Shown piece after piece: positions 46,239 through 56,797 of a DNA stretch of 64,000 nt. The notes beneath the pieces are model-generated. The model saw only the letters and a program-made list of their open reading frames with translations. It searched no databases and was not told the origin of the DNA. Both the position numbers and the translations under genes were made by a program. This stretch comes from Shewanella loihica PV-4 (GTDB lineage: Bacteria > Pseudomonadota > Gammaproteobacteria > Enterobacterales > Shewanellaceae): NCBI RefSeq assembly GCF_000016065.1, contig NC_009092.1:3286001-3350000 (forward strand), written 5' to 3'. Positions within the stretch are counted from its first letter, which is position 1; each line of letters begins with the position of its first letter.

Positions 46239-46242
46239 ATAA

Positions 46243-46268
46243 AAAAACGGGCCAATTGGCCCGTTTTT
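46243..46268. terminator. bidirectional terminator between smp and deoD
   Basis: AAAAACGGGCC / GGCCCGTTTTT stem around AATT, with A and T runs on the two sides; it suits both convergent genes. Confidence 0.9.
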
Positions 46269-46288
46269 ATTAAACACTCGCGTGATAA

Positions 46289-46999
46289 TTACAGAGTAAT
46301 AGCCGCTTCCAGTGTCATTTCGATCATCTCGTTGAAGGTGGTTTGACGCTCGTCAGAAGAGGTCTTTTCACCGGTACGGATATGGTCAGATACTGTCACC
46401 ACACATAGCGCCTTAGCACCAAACTCTTTAGCAACGCCATATAGACCAGCGGCTTCCATCTCAACGCCTAGCACGTCCATCTTTTCCATCACGTCGAACA
46501 TTTCTGGATCAGGCGTGTAGAACAGGTCTGCAGAGAATACGTTACCAACGCGGTACTTAGTACCTTTCTCTTCGGCTGCCTTAACCACTGCGCTCAGCAG
46601 GCTGTAGTCACAGATAGCGGCGAAGTCTTGGCCCTTGAAGCGTAGACGGTTAACTTGAGAATCGGTACAAGCACCCATACCGATGATCACGTCGCGTACT
46701 TTAACGTCTGTGCTGATCGCACCACAAGTACCCACGCGGATCAGGTTTTTCACGCCGTAGTCTTTGATCAGCTCAGTCGCATAGATAGAGCAAGAAGGGA
46801 TACCCATGCCAGAACCCATAACAGAAATACGAACGCCTTTGTAAGTACCTGTGAAACCTAGCATGTTACGTACGTCGGTGACTTGCTCAACGTTCTCAAG
46901 GAAAGTTTCAGCAATGTATTTAGCACGTAGCGGGTCGCCTGGGAATAACACTGTATCAGCGAATGCACCGTCGACTGCATTAATGTGTGGTGTAGCCAT
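46289..46999 (-). CDS. deoD: purine nucleoside phosphorylase DeoD
   Basis: 236 residues, the hexameric NP-I type: [11 protein letters not shown] phosphate loop, [13 protein letters not shown], and EMEAAGLYG at the nucleoside site. It splits purine (deoxy)nucleosides with phosphate, releasing base and (deoxy)ribose-1-phosphate. Last gene of deoCABD. The ribosome site AGGGG precedes the ATG. Confidence 0.97.
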   Translation of the reverse strand: MATPHINAVDGAFADTVLFPGDPLRAKYIAETFLENVEQVTDVRNMLGFTGTYKGVRISVMGSGMGIPSCSIYATELIKDYGVKNLIRVGTCGAISTDVKVRDVIIGMGACTDSQVNRLRFKGQDFAAICDYSLLSAVVKAAEEKGTKYRVGNVFSADLFYTPDPEMFDVMEKMDVLGVEMEAAGLYGVAKEFGAKALCVVTVSDHIRTGEKTSSDERQTTFNEMIEMTLEAAITL

Positions 47000-47108
47000 C
47001 TATATAACCCCTATTTTTAGACTTAAGTCTTTTTCTAGTAGCGGTGGCCCAACTTAAGCCACCAAATCATAATATTGTAGCAGGATGACCTTAAGTCATC
47101 CTTATTGC

Positions 47109-48326
47109 CTAGGCGACGAATGACTCGCCATATTCCATAGGCTCTAGACCGAAGTAGCTCGCAATGCTCTGGCCGATATCAGCGAAACTGTTACGACGAC
47201 CCAGTGAACCGGGTGCTAGACCCGCGCCATAGGCAAGTACTGGCACGCGCTCACGGGTGTGGTCTGTACCCTGCCAGGTTGGGTCACAACCATGGTCTGC
47301 GGTCAGCAGCAGTAGATCCTCTTCACCCAGCAGTGCCAACATCTCTGGCAGACGGCTGTCGAAGTACTCCAGCGCGCGGGCATAACCGGCGATGTCACGG
47401 CGGTGGCCGTAATGAGAGTCAAAATCGACGAAGTTAGTGAACACGATAGTACGGTCACCCGCTTGCTTCACCTGCTCCAGGGTCGCATCGAACAAAGCTT
47501 CCAAACCTGTGGCCTTCACCTTCTTGGTGATACCGCAGTGCGCATAGATATCGGCAATCTTACCCACGCTAACCACCTCACCACCGGCCTCTTTCAGCTT
47601 ATCGAGAACCGTCTTTGATGGTGGCTCGACCGCGTAATCTTTACGGTTACCGGTACGGGCGAAATCGCTTGGGCCTGTGCCAACGAATGGACGGGCGATA
47701 ACACGGCCGATATTGTAAGGCTCAAGCTCTTCACGGGCTATTTGACACAAGGTGTAGAGGTTTTCCAGACCAAATGTCTCTTCGTGACAGGCGATCTGGA
47801 ACACAGAGTCCGCCGAGGTATAGAAGATAGGTAGACCAGAGGTCATATGCTCTTCGCCTAACTCTTCGAGGATCGCCGTGCCTGAGGCGTGGCAGTTACC
47901 CAGGAAGCCTGATAGACCGGCGCGCTCAAGGATCTTGTCGGTCAACTCTTTAGGGAAAGAGTCTTTCAGGTCGCTAAAATAGCCCCACTCATACAGAACG
48001 GGAACACCCGCCATCTCCCAGTGACCGCTCGGGGTATCTTTACCCGAGCTCAGCTCATCGGCATGACCGTAGGCACCAATCACTTCGACATCGTCACCGA
48101 AGCCTTCAGCAAAGCTGCCTGTGCTCTCTTTAGCGGCCAGTGCCAGGCCAAGCTTGGCCAGGTTAGGTAGCTTAAGCGGGCCTTCACGACCATCGTTGGC
48201 CTTGCCTTCGGCACATGCCTTAGCAATATGACCAAAGGTGTTTGAACCTGTGTCCCCAAAGGCTTCAGCATCTTTTGCCGCACCGACTCCGAAAGAGTCG
48301 AGCATCATAATGACAGTTCTTTTCAT
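47109..48326 (-). CDS. deoB: phosphopentomutase DeoB
   Basis: 405 residues, alkaline-phosphatase superfamily: [14 protein letters not shown] at the N-terminal metal site, [11 protein letters not shown] around the catalytic Thr, and [20 protein letters not shown] at the C-terminal site. It converts (deoxy)ribose-1-phosphate to the 5-phosphate. It lies 11 bp after deoA. Confidence 0.97.
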   Translation of the reverse strand: MKRTVIMMLDSFGVGAAKDAEAFGDTGSNTFGHIAKACAEGKANDGREGPLKLPNLAKLGLALAAKESTGSFAEGFGDDVEVIGAYGHADELSSGKDTPSGHWEMAGVPVLYEWGYFSDLKDSFPKELTDKILERAGLSGFLGNCHASGTAILEELGEEHMTSGLPIFYTSADSVFQIACHEETFGLENLYTLCQIAREELEPYNIGRVIARPFVGTGPSDFARTGNRKDYAVEPPSKTVLDKLKEAGGEVVSVGKIADIYAHCGITKKVKATGLEALFDATLEQVKQAGDRTIVFTNFVDFDSHYGHRRDIAGYARALEYFDSRLPEMLALLGEEDLLLLTADHGCDPTWQGTDHTRERVPVLAYGAGLAPGSLGRRNSFADIGQSIASYFGLEPMEYGESFVA

Positions 48327-48337
48327 CTTTTACTCTC

Positions 48338-49669
48338 CTAGAGATCTGACTGACGAATGTAACGATAGATCTCTGGTGTTTTCTCTGGCGCTTCATCGCC
48401 AATGTGAATCGCTTTCTTCACGGCTGCCGCCGCTTCTTCGAAGGCGCTTTCAGATTGCGCATGTACCATGGCAATCGGCTTATCTGAGGTGATCTCATCG
48501 CCCAGCGCACAGACTTGGGTCAAGCCCACGCTGTAATCTAGGGCATCACCTGGCTTACGACGTCCACCGCCTAGGGTTACTACCGCAAGGCCTAGCTCAC
48601 GGGTATCCATAGAGGCCGCGAAACCGCTACGGTCGGCGTAAACAGGACGAATGATCTGCGACTGTGGCAGATACTTAGCATAGTTTTCGATAAAGTCGGC
48701 TGGGCCACCCAGGCCGGCAATCATGCGGCCGAAGATATCGGCAGCCTTACCGTTATCCAGCACGCGGTTGAGTTTCTCACGGGCATCGGCTTCGCTGGCG
48801 GCCAGGCCACCTAGCTGCAACATCTCGGCGCACAGACCCATAGTCACTTCATACAAGCGTGGATTACGGTATGCACCGGTCAGGAAATCCACCGCTTCTT
48901 TCACTTCTACCGCGTTACCGGCACATGATGCCAATACTTGGTTCATGTCGGTCAGCAGAGCCGTCGTCTTAGTACCGGCACCATTGGCTACCGCGGTAAT
49001 GCTGCGAGCCAGCTCTTCAGAGGCTTCATAAGTTGGCATGAAGGCGCCACTGCCTACCTTAACGTCCATGGCTAATGCATCGAGACCGGCGGCAAGTTTC
49101 TTAGAAAGAATAGAAGCTGTGATGAGAGAGATGGATTCAACGGTTGCGGTATTATCGCGAATAGAATAGAAGCGCTTATCGGCGGGGACCAGGTCTCCAG
49201 TTTGACCTATGATGGCGACACCGGCTTCTTTAACGACTTTTCTGAACAGGTCGCTGTCTGGCTCAGTCTGGTAACCTGGAATCGCATCGAACTTATCCAG
49301 GGTTCCGCCAGTATGACCCAGGCCACGGCCGGAGATCATGGGCACATATCCGCCACAGGCGGCAGCCATGGGGCCAAGCATCAGGCTGATCACATCGCCC
49401 ACACCACCAGTGCTGTGCTTGTCGATGATAGGGCCGTCGAGGCCGAGGTTTTTCCAGTTAAGGACGGTGCCAGAGTCACGCATGGCTGTCGTCAGCGCAA
49501 TACGTTCATCCATGTTCATGTCTTTGAAATAGACCGCCATACCCAGTGCAGCGATTTGGCCTTCAGAAACTGTGTTGTTGGTGATCCCCTGAACGAAAAA
49601 TTGGATCTCTTGGGTAGACAACACTTCGCCATTACGTTTTTTACGAATAATCTCTTGTGCTAGAAACAT
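48338..49669 (-). CDS. deoA: thymidine phosphorylase DeoA
   Basis: 443 residues from the ATG at 49669 (MFLAQEII), which has GGAGG nearby; the longer frame from 49735 adds 22 unrelated residues overlapping the inverted repeat upstream. The signature [20 protein letters not shown] (20 residues) and [10 protein letters not shown] phosphate site are present. It phosphorolyses thymidine and deoxyuridine. Confidence 0.96.
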   Translation of the reverse strand: MFLAQEIIRKKRNGEVLSTQEIQFFVQGITNNTVSEGQIAALGMAVYFKDMNMDERIALTTAMRDSGTVLNWKNLGLDGPIIDKHSTGGVGDVISLMLGPMAAACGGYVPMISGRGLGHTGGTLDKFDAIPGYQTEPDSDLFRKVVKEAGVAIIGQTGDLVPADKRFYSIRDNTATVESISLITASILSKKLAAGLDALAMDVKVGSGAFMPTYEASEELARSITAVANGAGTKTTALLTDMNQVLASCAGNAVEVKEAVDFLTGAYRNPRLYEVTMGLCAEMLQLGGLAASEADAREKLNRVLDNGKAADIFGRMIAGLGGPADFIENYAKYLPQSQIIRPVYADRSGFAASMDTRELGLAVVTLGGGRRKPGDALDYSVGLTQVCALGDEITSDKPIAMVHAQSESAFEEAAAAVKKAIHIGDEAPEKTPEIYRYIRQSDL

Positions 49670-49727
49670 GGTACTGCCTCCAAATTTGTCACAAAAAATC
49701 GTATTTGAGTGACAAATTCTCTTATTT

Positions 49728-49778
49728 AACGCCAAAACCGTAATTTAATTACGAACAATATATACAAGTTTTGGCGTT
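49728..49778 (-). promoter_or_regulatory. large inverted repeat in the deoC-deoA gap
   Basis: An 11-bp perfect inverted repeat (AACGCCAAAAC at 49728-49738, GTTTTGGCGTT at 49768-49778) encloses a second palindrome, CGTAATTTAATTACG (49739-49753). In the deoCABD transcript it would form a branched hairpin before deoA. Possible attenuation, RNA processing site or operator. Confidence 0.55.
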
Positions 49779-49826
49779 ATCAAATAGATTTAGATCACAC
49801 TTAACTAATAAAGCTAACCGCGTCGC

Positions 49827-50600
49827 TTAGTAACCTTGAGGACCCTTAGGCGCTTCGGCCAATTCCAGGGTGTGTAGCAGGTTGTTTAGCAGGCTAGACG
49901 CACCAAAACGGAAGGTACGTGGAGTAGCCCAGCCTTTGCCTAGCAGACGCTCAGCGACACCTAAGAACTCTTCTGCGGCCGCGGCATCACGCACACCACC
50001 GGCTGGTTTGAAACCAACTTTAGGGTTCTTCTCGGCGATTACTGTCATCATGATCTCGGCGGCTTCTAAGGTAGCGTTTACTTCCACTTTACCGGTAGAG
50101 GTCTTGATAAAATCGGCGCCGGCGTCGATAGACAGCTCAGAGGCCTTGCGGATAAGCGCTGGATCTTGCAGTACGCCAGACTCGATGATCACCTTCAGCA
50201 GTACGTCGTCACCACAGGCTTCTTTACAAGCTTTAACCAGCTCATAGCCTACAGTTTCGTTGCCTTCCATCAGGGCACGGTATGGGAATACTACGTCAAC
50301 TTCATCTGCACCATAGGCAACGGCGGCACGCGTCTCTAGCACGGCGATCGCGATATCATCGTTACCATGGGGGAAGTTGGTGACTGTAGCGATTTTGATC
50401 TCTTCACAACCCATTTCATTCAGGGTCTTACGAGCAATAGGAATAAAACGAGGATAGATACAGATTGCAGCTGTGTTGCCTGCAGGTGTCTTAGCCTTAT
50501 GACATAACTCAATCACTTTCTGATCGGTATCGTCATCGTTCAGGGTGGTAAGATCCATCAGCTCAATGGCTTTCTGTGCTGCTTTTTTTAAATCACTCAT
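49827..50600 (-). CDS. deoC: deoxyribose-phosphate aldolase DeoC
   Basis: 257 residues, class I aldolase barrel with the Schiff-base lysine in [10 protein letters not shown] and a second conserved lysine in FIKTSTGK and [10 protein letters not shown]. It cleaves deoxyribose-5-phosphate to acetaldehyde and glyceraldehyde-3-phosphate. First gene of deoCABD. GGAGAG precedes the ATG. Confidence 0.97.
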   Translation of the reverse strand: MSDLKKAAQKAIELMDLTTLNDDDTDQKVIELCHKAKTPAGNTAAICIYPRFIPIARKTLNEMGCEEIKIATVTNFPHGNDDIAIAVLETRAAVAYGADEVDVVFPYRALMEGNETVGYELVKACKEACGDDVLLKVIIESGVLQDPALIRKASELSIDAGADFIKTSTGKVEVNATLEAAEIMMTVIAEKNPKVGFKPAGGVRDAAAAEEFLGVAERLLGKGWATPRTFRFGASSLLNNLLHTLELAEAPKGPQGY

Positions 50601-51051
50601 ATTAGCTCTCCGAAACGTAAATTATAAATTCAGAAACAAGAAATCGACGTATGGCAGCACCTAGAGTTGGCATCTTCTGATTATATTTATGGCCGGGCCT
50701 TCAGGCGTTGCCGTAAATTTGTTTTATCGGTACGACATAACAAGTTTACTAATTCAGGTATTCAATGCCCTGGTGAAACCAGTGGCGATCCTGACACAAG
50801 GGTCACGACTTGAATCCTTGAAGACCGGGAAGGGGGAACTAAGTAATTATACTTTGTAGAGTAGTGTTCCAGCCTTTCCGCGAAAAATCCTTTTTAGCGC
50901 GTAAAACTACTAACCTTTATGTAAACAAGCTCTATTAATATAGTCCATGCTTAGATAAAGATTACTCACTTAGGTTAAACAATCATGACAAACCTAAGAG
51001 AGAGATGAGGAGCCGCCTTCAGGCGGCTCCCAAACCTACAAAATTCTGAAT
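50601..51051 (-). promoter_or_regulatory. long upstream region and leader of deoCABD
   Basis: 451 bp. A perfect TATAAT lies on the minus strand (50851-50846) without a good -35, which fits an activator-dependent promoter; it would give a leader of about 240 nt before deoC. The leader contains a small perfect hairpin (CTGGT-GAA-ACCAG, 50770-50782). The far end holds the hairpin after the tsx-like gene. No clear CytR or DeoR operator was recognised by eye. Confidence 0.45.
51009..51030 (-). terminator. hairpin after the tsx-like gene
   Basis: Perfect 9-bp stem GGAGCCGCC / GGCGGCTCC with a 4-nt loop, 22 bp after the stop; no strong T-tract, so termination may be partial. Confidence 0.65.
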
Positions 51052-51888
51052 TTAGAACTTGTAAGTTGCGGTGAAGTAGTGACCCCAACCAGTGGTTTCT
51101 AGGCCAACGATACCAGCGCCATCTTTCAGCAGGTAAACGTCTTTGTAGCCTTTCAGACCATAGCCAAGTGCATACTTGTCAGAGTGCCAGTACAGACCGA
51201 AGAAGGCTGCACCACCGTTGTCAGACATAGGAACGAACTCGTTACCCATATCTTCGTCACCACCGAACTGCCAATCAACATAACCTTGGAAAGATAGGAA
51301 GCTCTTGTTTTCGAAGAAGTAGAAAGGCTTGAACCAGTTAGCAGAGAACTGGTAACCGTTCCACTCTTTCTTGTTCAGGTCGTAGTGAGCGTATAGGTTC
51401 ATGCCGGTTTTGCCTAACCAAGGCACGTTTACGTCAGCACCGATACCCCAGAAAGTAGCGTTTACGTCTTCACCGATAGCTCCGCCACCCCAGTTGAACA
51501 GAGTTGAGAAGTACAGCTCTTGAACAGGACCGAAAGACAGGTCTTTACCAGTGATCGCATCTAGAGAGAAGCGTGGGTTAAACTTCATGAACATTTTGCT
51601 AGCGCCAGAACCTTGTGCCTTGTCGCCAGCTTTTTCGTTGCCTAGGTTGAACACGTCAACATAACCGTATAGATCAACGATACCTTTACGGCCGCCGAAT
51701 TCCATCTCTAGGTAGTTGTGTCCGCTTTCACCCGAACTTGGTAGCTCGTCTACAGAGTACATAGCGTTGAACTGCATCCACTTGTAGTCGGTAGCGTATA
51801 GATCTGAACGATCTGCTGCAAAAGCACTGCTAGACATTGCTGCTACTGCGGTAGCGGCTAAAGCTAAAGTTTTAACGTTTTTCATCAT
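51052..51888 (-). CDS. tsx: nucleoside-specific outer-membrane channel, Tsx/OmpK family
   Basis: 278 residues from the ATG at 51888 with GGGG upstream. The signal peptide (core about residues 6-20, cleavage near AFA-AD) precedes a 12-strand barrel. DYKWMQFN near the mature N-terminus and the terminal ...YFTATYKF are typical of Tsx/OmpK. It should admit nucleosides through the outer membrane, feeding the inner-membrane NupC-like transporter encoded upstream and the DeoCABD enzymes. Confidence 0.92.
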   Translation of the reverse strand: MMKNVKTLALAATAVAAMSSSAFAADRSDLYATDYKWMQFNAMYSVDELPSSGESGHNYLEMEFGGRKGIVDLYGYVDVFNLGNEKAGDKAQGSGASKMFMKFNPRFSLDAITGKDLSFGPVQELYFSTLFNWGGGAIGEDVNATFWGIGADVNVPWLGKTGMNLYAHYDLNKKEWNGYQFSANWFKPFYFFENKSFLSFQGYVDWQFGGDEDMGNEFVPMSDNGGAAFFGLYWHSDKYALGYGLKGYKDVYLLKDGAGIVGLETTGWGHYFTATYKF

Positions 51889-52226
51889 CAACCCCATTAT
51901 TTTATGGTTTTACTGCTCTTTACGAGTCAGCGTTTCTTTCTTTGTTGGCGCCGCATTTTACTCAAATTGTATTAAATCACAATATAATTAATGTAAAAAT
52001 GCGAACACAATATTCTAACACTAAAACAAACTTCTGATTTATCACTGATATTGGCGTTTTACCGCCGGCCAGATCGAAGTTTATCTACCCATGACTAAGC
52101 ATCAACAGCAGTGATAAATAGCCATCTTGTTACTAATATGTTGAAAAATGGTTGAGTTAACGCTGACTCTGCCCTGCTGGGCAGAGTCGTCGTTCAGGGG
52201 CATCCCCCCAAGGAATTTCCTGAGAC
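51889..52226. other. intergenic region between nupC and tsx
   Basis: 338 bp. It holds the nupC terminator at 52165-52188 and an AT-rich stretch (51950-52040), the probable tsx promoter region. A motif like a CRP half-site (TTGTGATTTAATACAA on the minus strand) is present, but the second half is poor. Confidence 0.5.
52165..52188 (-). terminator. terminator of nupC
   Basis: Perfect 10-bp stem GACTCTGCCC / GGGCAGAGTC with a 4-nt loop, 39 bp after the nupC stop. Confidence 0.8.
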
Positions 52227-53486
52227 TTATAACGCTAGGAACAGACCCGCTAGCGTTGCACTCATTAGGTTAGCCAGAGAGCCAGCTATCACCGCACGGA
52301 TACCAAGCTTAGCTAGGTCGTGACGACGGGTAGGAGCCATTGCACCTAGACCACCCAGTAGAATCGCGATAGAAGACAGGTTCGCGAAACCACACAGAGC
52401 GAATGAAATGATTGCCTTAGTTCTGTCAGTCATTACAGCGTTAGTCGCTTCAACTAGCAGACCACCGTCAGCAACGTCTTTCAGGTATGGAGCAAAGTTC
52501 AGGTAAGCAACGAATTCGTTAACAACGATCTTCTGACCGATGAAAGAACCTGCGATAAGCGCTTCGTTCCAAGGCACACCGATTAGGAATGCAAGTGGCA
52601 TGAAGATGTAACCAAGGATCAGCTCTAGGGTGATACCTTCCGCACCGAACAGACCAGTTACGCCACCGATAATACCGTTGATCATCGCAATCAGACCAAC
52701 GAAGGCTAGCAGCATAGCACCAACGTTCAGAGCTAGGTGCATACCAGATGAAGCACCGGCAGCAGCAGCGTCAAGTACGTTAGCTGGCTTGTCTGGATCT
52801 TCTGGCAGCTCATCCATTTCGTTAACAGTTTTCTCTGTTTCAGGATGCATTAGCTTAGCCATCAATAGACCACCAGGTGCAGCCATGAATGATGCAGCAA
52901 CTAGGTACTCGATAGGCACACCCATCTGCGCGTAACCAGCCAATACTGAACCAGCGATAGAGGCTAGACCACCCACCATGATAGCGAACAGCTCAGATTG
53001 AGTCATAGTCGCGATGAATGGACGAACAACCAGTGGCGCTTCAGTTTGACCAACGAAGATGTTAGCAGTCGCTGACATAGACTCAGTACGGCTAGTACCC
53101 AGAGCTTTCTGCAGACCACCACCGATGATACGGATGATCCACTGCATGATGCCCAGGTAGTAAAGTACCGCGATCAGCGATGAGAAGAAGACGATAACAG
53201 GCAGTACGTTGATAGCGAAGATGAAGCCCACTTTGAAGTTAGCCAGATCGCCGAACAGGAAGCCGATACCGTTTTGTGCGTAACCGATAACGCTAGATAC
53301 GCCATCTGAAACACTTTTTAGAATGTCTTTACCGATAGGTACGTACAGTACGAAACCTGCAAAGAATGCCTGAATCGCAAGTGCACCAAATACGGTACGC
53401 ATGTTGATAGCTTTTTTGTTGTTAGAAAGCAAAAAACCTATCGCGAGTAGGACGACCACCCCTACTAAACTCATTAAAATATCCAT
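52227..53486 (-). CDS. nupC: concentrative nucleoside transporter, NupC family
   Basis: 419 residues with 8-10 membrane helices and the CNT family regions: [14 protein letters not shown] (nucleoside site) and NEFVAYLNF, plus the [13 protein letters not shown] segment. It imports nucleosides using the proton or sodium gradient. Upstream of tsx and deo genes on the same strand. A TATAAT on the minus strand at 53555-53550 is a candidate -10. Confidence 0.94.
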   Translation of the reverse strand: MDILMSLVGVVVLLAIGFLLSNNKKAINMRTVFGALAIQAFFAGFVLYVPIGKDILKSVSDGVSSVIGYAQNGIGFLFGDLANFKVGFIFAINVLPVIVFFSSLIAVLYYLGIMQWIIRIIGGGLQKALGTSRTESMSATANIFVGQTEAPLVVRPFIATMTQSELFAIMVGGLASIAGSVLAGYAQMGVPIEYLVAASFMAAPGGLLMAKLMHPETEKTVNEMDELPEDPDKPANVLDAAAAGASSGMHLALNVGAMLLAFVGLIAMINGIIGGVTGLFGAEGITLELILGYIFMPLAFLIGVPWNEALIAGSFIGQKIVVNEFVAYLNFAPYLKDVADGGLLVEATNAVMTDRTKAIISFALCGFANLSSIAILLGGLGAMAPTRRHDLAKLGIRAVIAGSLANLMSATLAGLFLAL

Positions 53487-53663
53487 TAACCATCACCCTA
53501 TTGTTAATACTTTTTAATTATGTTGTTAACCAACCTTTTTCACTGTCAGATTATACCCGACCGAATGGTTAAAATCGTCGTTTTGATCAAGTTTTTGAAG
53601 TTTTATTTCAAGGTGTTACAAAAAAAACTTGGTGCGATTAACATCTGTTTTTTCAAAAATAAA

Positions 53664-54494
53664 CTAGAGGTCAAAGAGTTGCAGTGTATTTAGGAACACT
53701 TGTTCTGATACCAGAACGTTAGATTTTTTTTGCAATTTAGCGATTTTCTCAATTAGCAAATGCAAAATTAAGCTGGATCCGCCGGTTTTATCGGCTAAGT
53801 CCGACTTTTTCACCTGGGAAACCAGGGCTAAATCAGTCTCGATCACCAGATGTTCTAACGGTAACTTGACAAGGGTTTCTTGCAATTTTTTCGCTTTTTC
53901 CTCCAGCAACAGATGCCCAATACCTAGGTAATACCCCGCATCCACATATCGCTGAGCCAGCTGCATCGAGCCATAAAAGCCATGTATCACACCTCCTCTT
54001 GTTAGTGGGTAGCGCTTGAGTAACGCCAGCACCTCGTTGTGGGCCTTGACGCTATGCAAAATCACCGGCAAGTCGTGTTGCTGTGCCAACTGCAGTTGCG
54101 CCTCGAAACAGGGAAGCTGAGCCTCCCAGGAAGCTTTATGTAAGGCATCTAATCCACATTCGCCGATGGCTACCAGCTTAGGATCACCGCCTCGCTCATC
54201 AAGCAGTTTAGACAAGTTTTCAATATCTTGCCGCCAATCTGCCGTGCAATACCAGGGATGCACCCCGAGACTGTAGTGAAATCCGTAGCGGCTAGCGACC
54301 GCCTGCAGCTTAGGCCATTGACTGGCACTGACGCCTGGGATCACCGCATCTTTAAGGCCACTGGCCTTGAGTCTCTCGACAAGCAGCTCACGCTCAGCAT
54401 CAAATTCGCCAAAATCCAGATGCACATGACTGTCGATAACGGTTAGGCGATTATCGCCGACGTCACCGCCTCTCTTATCGGCGGCTGACATCAT
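53664..54494 (-). CDS. TatD family metal-dependent hydrolase (YjjV type)
   Basis: 276 residues, TIM-barrel amidohydrolase. It has the N-terminal metal-binding DSHVHLDFGEFD, GECGLDA, the HGF motif (GGVIHGFYGS) and ETDLAL near the end. TatD proteins are metal-dependent, often DNase-like enzymes; YjjV's substrate is unsettled. It overlaps the previous small gene by 20 bp, indicating cotranslation. Confidence 0.87.
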   Translation of the reverse strand: MMSAADKRGGDVGDNRLTVIDSHVHLDFGEFDAERELLVERLKASGLKDAVIPGVSASQWPKLQAVASRYGFHYSLGVHPWYCTADWRQDIENLSKLLDERGGDPKLVAIGECGLDALHKASWEAQLPCFEAQLQLAQQHDLPVILHSVKAHNEVLALLKRYPLTRGGVIHGFYGSMQLAQRYVDAGYYLGIGHLLLEEKAKKLQETLVKLPLEHLVIETDLALVSQVKKSDLADKTGGSSLILHLLIEKIAKLQKKSNVLVSEQVFLNTLQLFDL

Positions 54495-54765
54495 CGGCTT
54501 TGGCCTTAAGGTTTTGAGACACTTGAGATTCTTTAGATTCTTGAAGGGCTTGCTGAGGCTCTCGCACCTCTTGGAAGCTTGAGCTTAAATTTGAGTCCTT
54601 CAGCTCTGGTTTATCTAACTCTGGTTTACCTAGCTTTGGTTTATCTAGCTTTGGTTTATCTAAATGGGGATCGCTCAGCTTGGGCGCGCAGCAACGTTGA
54701 TTCTCGGGCGTGAGGCCCATACGATCACACCAGGCGATGTAGGCTCGCCACCATTTGACTATCAT
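54475..54765 (-). CDS. small conserved protein (DUF5363-like) with expanded repeat region
   Basis: 96 residues. The first 30 (MIVKWWRAYIAWCDRMGLTP then ENQRCCAP) resemble a short protein family found near tatD-like genes in vibrios and relatives, which I believe is DUF5363. The rest is a low-complexity hydrophilic tail with LDKPK/LGKPE/LDKPE repeats encoded by 15-bp units. Function unknown; the end overlaps the tatD-like gene by 20 bp. Confidence 0.7.
   Translation of the reverse strand: MIVKWWRAYIAWCDRMGLTPENQRCCAPKLSDPHLDKPKLDKPKLGKPELDKPELKDSNLSSSFQEVREPQQALQESKESQVSQNLKAKADDVSRR
54605..54664. repeat. 15-bp x4 tandem repeat in the small conserved gene
   Basis: Units at 54605, 54620, 54635 and 54650 (e.g. 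TTTGGTTTATCTAGC) differ at only a few positions and encode a K-L-D-K-P-type pentapeptide repeat. Confidence 0.93.
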
Positions 54766-54794
54766 CTTAACTCCTCACTTCTATGGCTCACCTT

Positions 54795-54959
54795 TATACC
54801 AATCACGGTAAGTGAGTGATCAGAAATAGCGAAGGAAAAACGTTCGAGAACAAAGCAGAATTTTTTGATGAGTAGTTATTCTACAATCAAAAATAATAAC
54901 GCCGTTATCGGACGTTTTAACAAGCTAGAATGATCAGTTATTTACTACGATTGGTATTA
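54795..54959. mobile_element. MITE-like element forming one long hairpin
   Basis: About 165 bp, with ends ATACCAATC... and ...GATTGGTAT that form imperfect terminal inverted repeats of about 28 bp. Reading on, the two halves stay complementary almost to the centre (inner pairs AAAACGTTCGA versus TCGGACGTTTT, and TTGATGAGTAG versus CTACAATCAA around a TTATT loop), so the whole element folds as a single stem at about 70% identity. It has no coding capacity. Similar non-autonomous repeats are common in Shewanella and Vibrio as far as I recall. It lies just upstream of the small gene/tatD operon. Confidence 0.8.
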
Positions 54960-54990
54960 CTATACTGAAGGGCTCAAAAAATGTGCATAA

Positions 54991-55014
54991 AAAAAGCAGC
55001 CTAGGCTGCTTTTT
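54991..55014 (-). terminator. terminator of prfC
   Basis: Stem AAAAAGCAGCC / GGCTGCTTTTT around TA, 8 bp after the prfC stop; the A run gives a U-tract on the minus strand. Confidence 0.9.
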
Positions 55015-55021
55015 CATTTGA

Positions 55022-56602
55022 TTAGTTTTCTCGGGTCTTGGCGAACTCGATGTCGGGATAACGCTCCATCGACAGATTCAGGTTCACCATGGTCGGCGCA
55101 ACATAGGTAAGGTTATCGCCACCATCGAGTGCCAGGTTGTTGCTGCACTTGCGCTTAAACTCCTCCAGCTTCTTGGCATCTTTGCTGTAGACCCAGCGCG
55201 CCGTCGCCACGCTGATCGCCTCGTAGATAGCCTCAACCTTGTATTCGCTCTTAAGACGCTGCACAACCACTTCAAACTGCAGCACACCCACGGCGCCTAC
55301 AATCAGGTCGTTAGAATCAAGCGGACGGAACACCTGCACCGCACCTTCTTCCGAAAGCTGAACCAGTCCCTTGAGCAGTTGCTTCTGCTTGAGCGGATCT
55401 TTCAGCCTGATACGACGGAACATCTCAGGTGCGAAGTTAGGCACACCGGTAAAACGAAGCTTCTCGCCTTGGGTGAAGGTATCGCCGATGCGAATGGTGC
55501 CATGGTTATGCAGACCTATGATGTCACCAGGATAGGCTGCCTCGGCGCGGTTACGATCGCCCGCCATAAAGGTAAGCGCATCGCTGACGTTCACATCTTT
55601 ACCGATACGCACGTGATGCATCTTCATGCCTTGCTCATAGCGGCCTGAACATACACGCATAAAGGCGACGCGGTCCCTATGCTTGGGATCCATGTTTGCC
55701 TGGATCTTAAACACGAAGCCACTGAACTTAGACTCGTCGGGCTCGACGTTACGCTGATCCGACTCGCGCGGCTGAGGACGCGGCGCCCACTCGACGATAC
55801 CATCGAGAATATGGTCGACACCGAAGTTACCCAGCGCGGTACCGAAGAATACCGGCGTTAGCTCGCCCTTGAGGAAGGCCTCAAGGTCAAATTCATGAGA
55901 AGCACCCAGCACCAGCTCCATCTCATCGCGCAGGTCTTGTGCATAGCTGCCGATCGCCTCATCCAGCTCAGGATTATCCAAGCCCTTGATGACGCGAGAG
56001 TCCTGGATGGTATGACCCATGCCGTTCTGATAGAGGATCACCTCATCACGCAGCAGGTGGTACACGCCTTTGAACTCTTTACCGGCGCCGATAGGCCAGG
56101 TAATTGGCGCACAGGCGATGTTCAGTATGTTTTCCACCTCGTCCATCAACTCGATAGGATCACGAATATCGCGGTCAAGTTTGTTCATGAAGGTCACAAT
56201 CGGCGTATCACGCAGACGGGTGACTTCCATCAACTTGATGGTGCGTTGCTCAACACCCTTTGCCGAGTCGATCACCATGAGGCAAGAATCAACTGCGGTC
56301 AGCGTACGATAGGTATCTTCCGAGAAGTCTTCGTGACCTGGAGTATCCAGCAGGTTCACCAAGGCCTCGCGGTAAGGGAATTGCATTACAGAGGTGGTAA
56401 TCGAGATACCACGATCCTTTTCCATCTCCATCCAGTCAGACTTGGCATGCTGTCCCGACTTCTTACCCTTTACCGTGCCCGCCTTCTGCAACGCCTGTCC
56501 GAACAACAAGACCTTCTCGGTGATGGTGGTTTTACCCGCATCCGGGTGCGAGATGATGGCGAAAGTACGACGCTTGTCGACTTCAACTGTATAGCCTGAC
56601 AT
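55022..56602 (-). CDS. prfC: peptide chain release factor 3
   Basis: 526 residues from the ATG at 56602 ([16 protein letters not shown]); a TTG 13 codons upstream is rejected. GTPase motifs are present: SHPDAGKTT (G1), DTPGHEDFS (G3), NKLDRD (G4). RF3 removes RF1/RF2 from the ribosome after termination. Length agrees with E. coli (529). Confidence 0.97.
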   Translation of the reverse strand: MSGYTVEVDKRRTFAIISHPDAGKTTITEKVLLFGQALQKAGTVKGKKSGQHAKSDWMEMEKDRGISITTSVMQFPYREALVNLLDTPGHEDFSEDTYRTLTAVDSCLMVIDSAKGVEQRTIKLMEVTRLRDTPIVTFMNKLDRDIRDPIELMDEVENILNIACAPITWPIGAGKEFKGVYHLLRDEVILYQNGMGHTIQDSRVIKGLDNPELDEAIGSYAQDLRDEMELVLGASHEFDLEAFLKGELTPVFFGTALGNFGVDHILDGIVEWAPRPQPRESDQRNVEPDESKFSGFVFKIQANMDPKHRDRVAFMRVCSGRYEQGMKMHHVRIGKDVNVSDALTFMAGDRNRAEAAYPGDIIGLHNHGTIRIGDTFTQGEKLRFTGVPNFAPEMFRRIRLKDPLKQKQLLKGLVQLSEEGAVQVFRPLDSNDLIVGAVGVLQFEVVVQRLKSEYKVEAIYEAISVATARWVYSKDAKKLEEFKRKCSNNLALDGGDNLTYVAPTMVNLNLSMERYPDIEFAKTREN

Positions 56603-56712
56603 GATTACCTGCGAATTTGATGGAGTGTTAAAAGCGGGCAATTATAGCGCCAAGCTTGACCTATGGCTAGTTTAGCGCGGCGGAACTGAGGCGGGCAGCT
56701 AACCTAAGTAAA

Positions 56713-56738
56713 AAGGCCCGCCGAAAATGGCGAGCCTT
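56713..56738 (-). terminator. terminator after nlpI
   Basis: Stem AAGGCCCGCC / GGCGAGCCTT with one mismatch that becomes G-U on the minus strand, 60 bp after the nlpI stop. Confidence 0.65.
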
Positions 56739-56797
56739 ATATAGTGATAGCTTGCTGAGTTGCTGAATCGTTCGGCTTGGCTAACCTAAACCAGACA

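Noticed and set aside
50760..50830. tRNA-like stretch in the deoC leader
   Set aside because: A T-arm-like sequence was noticed, but no acceptor stem or cloverleaf could be drawn.
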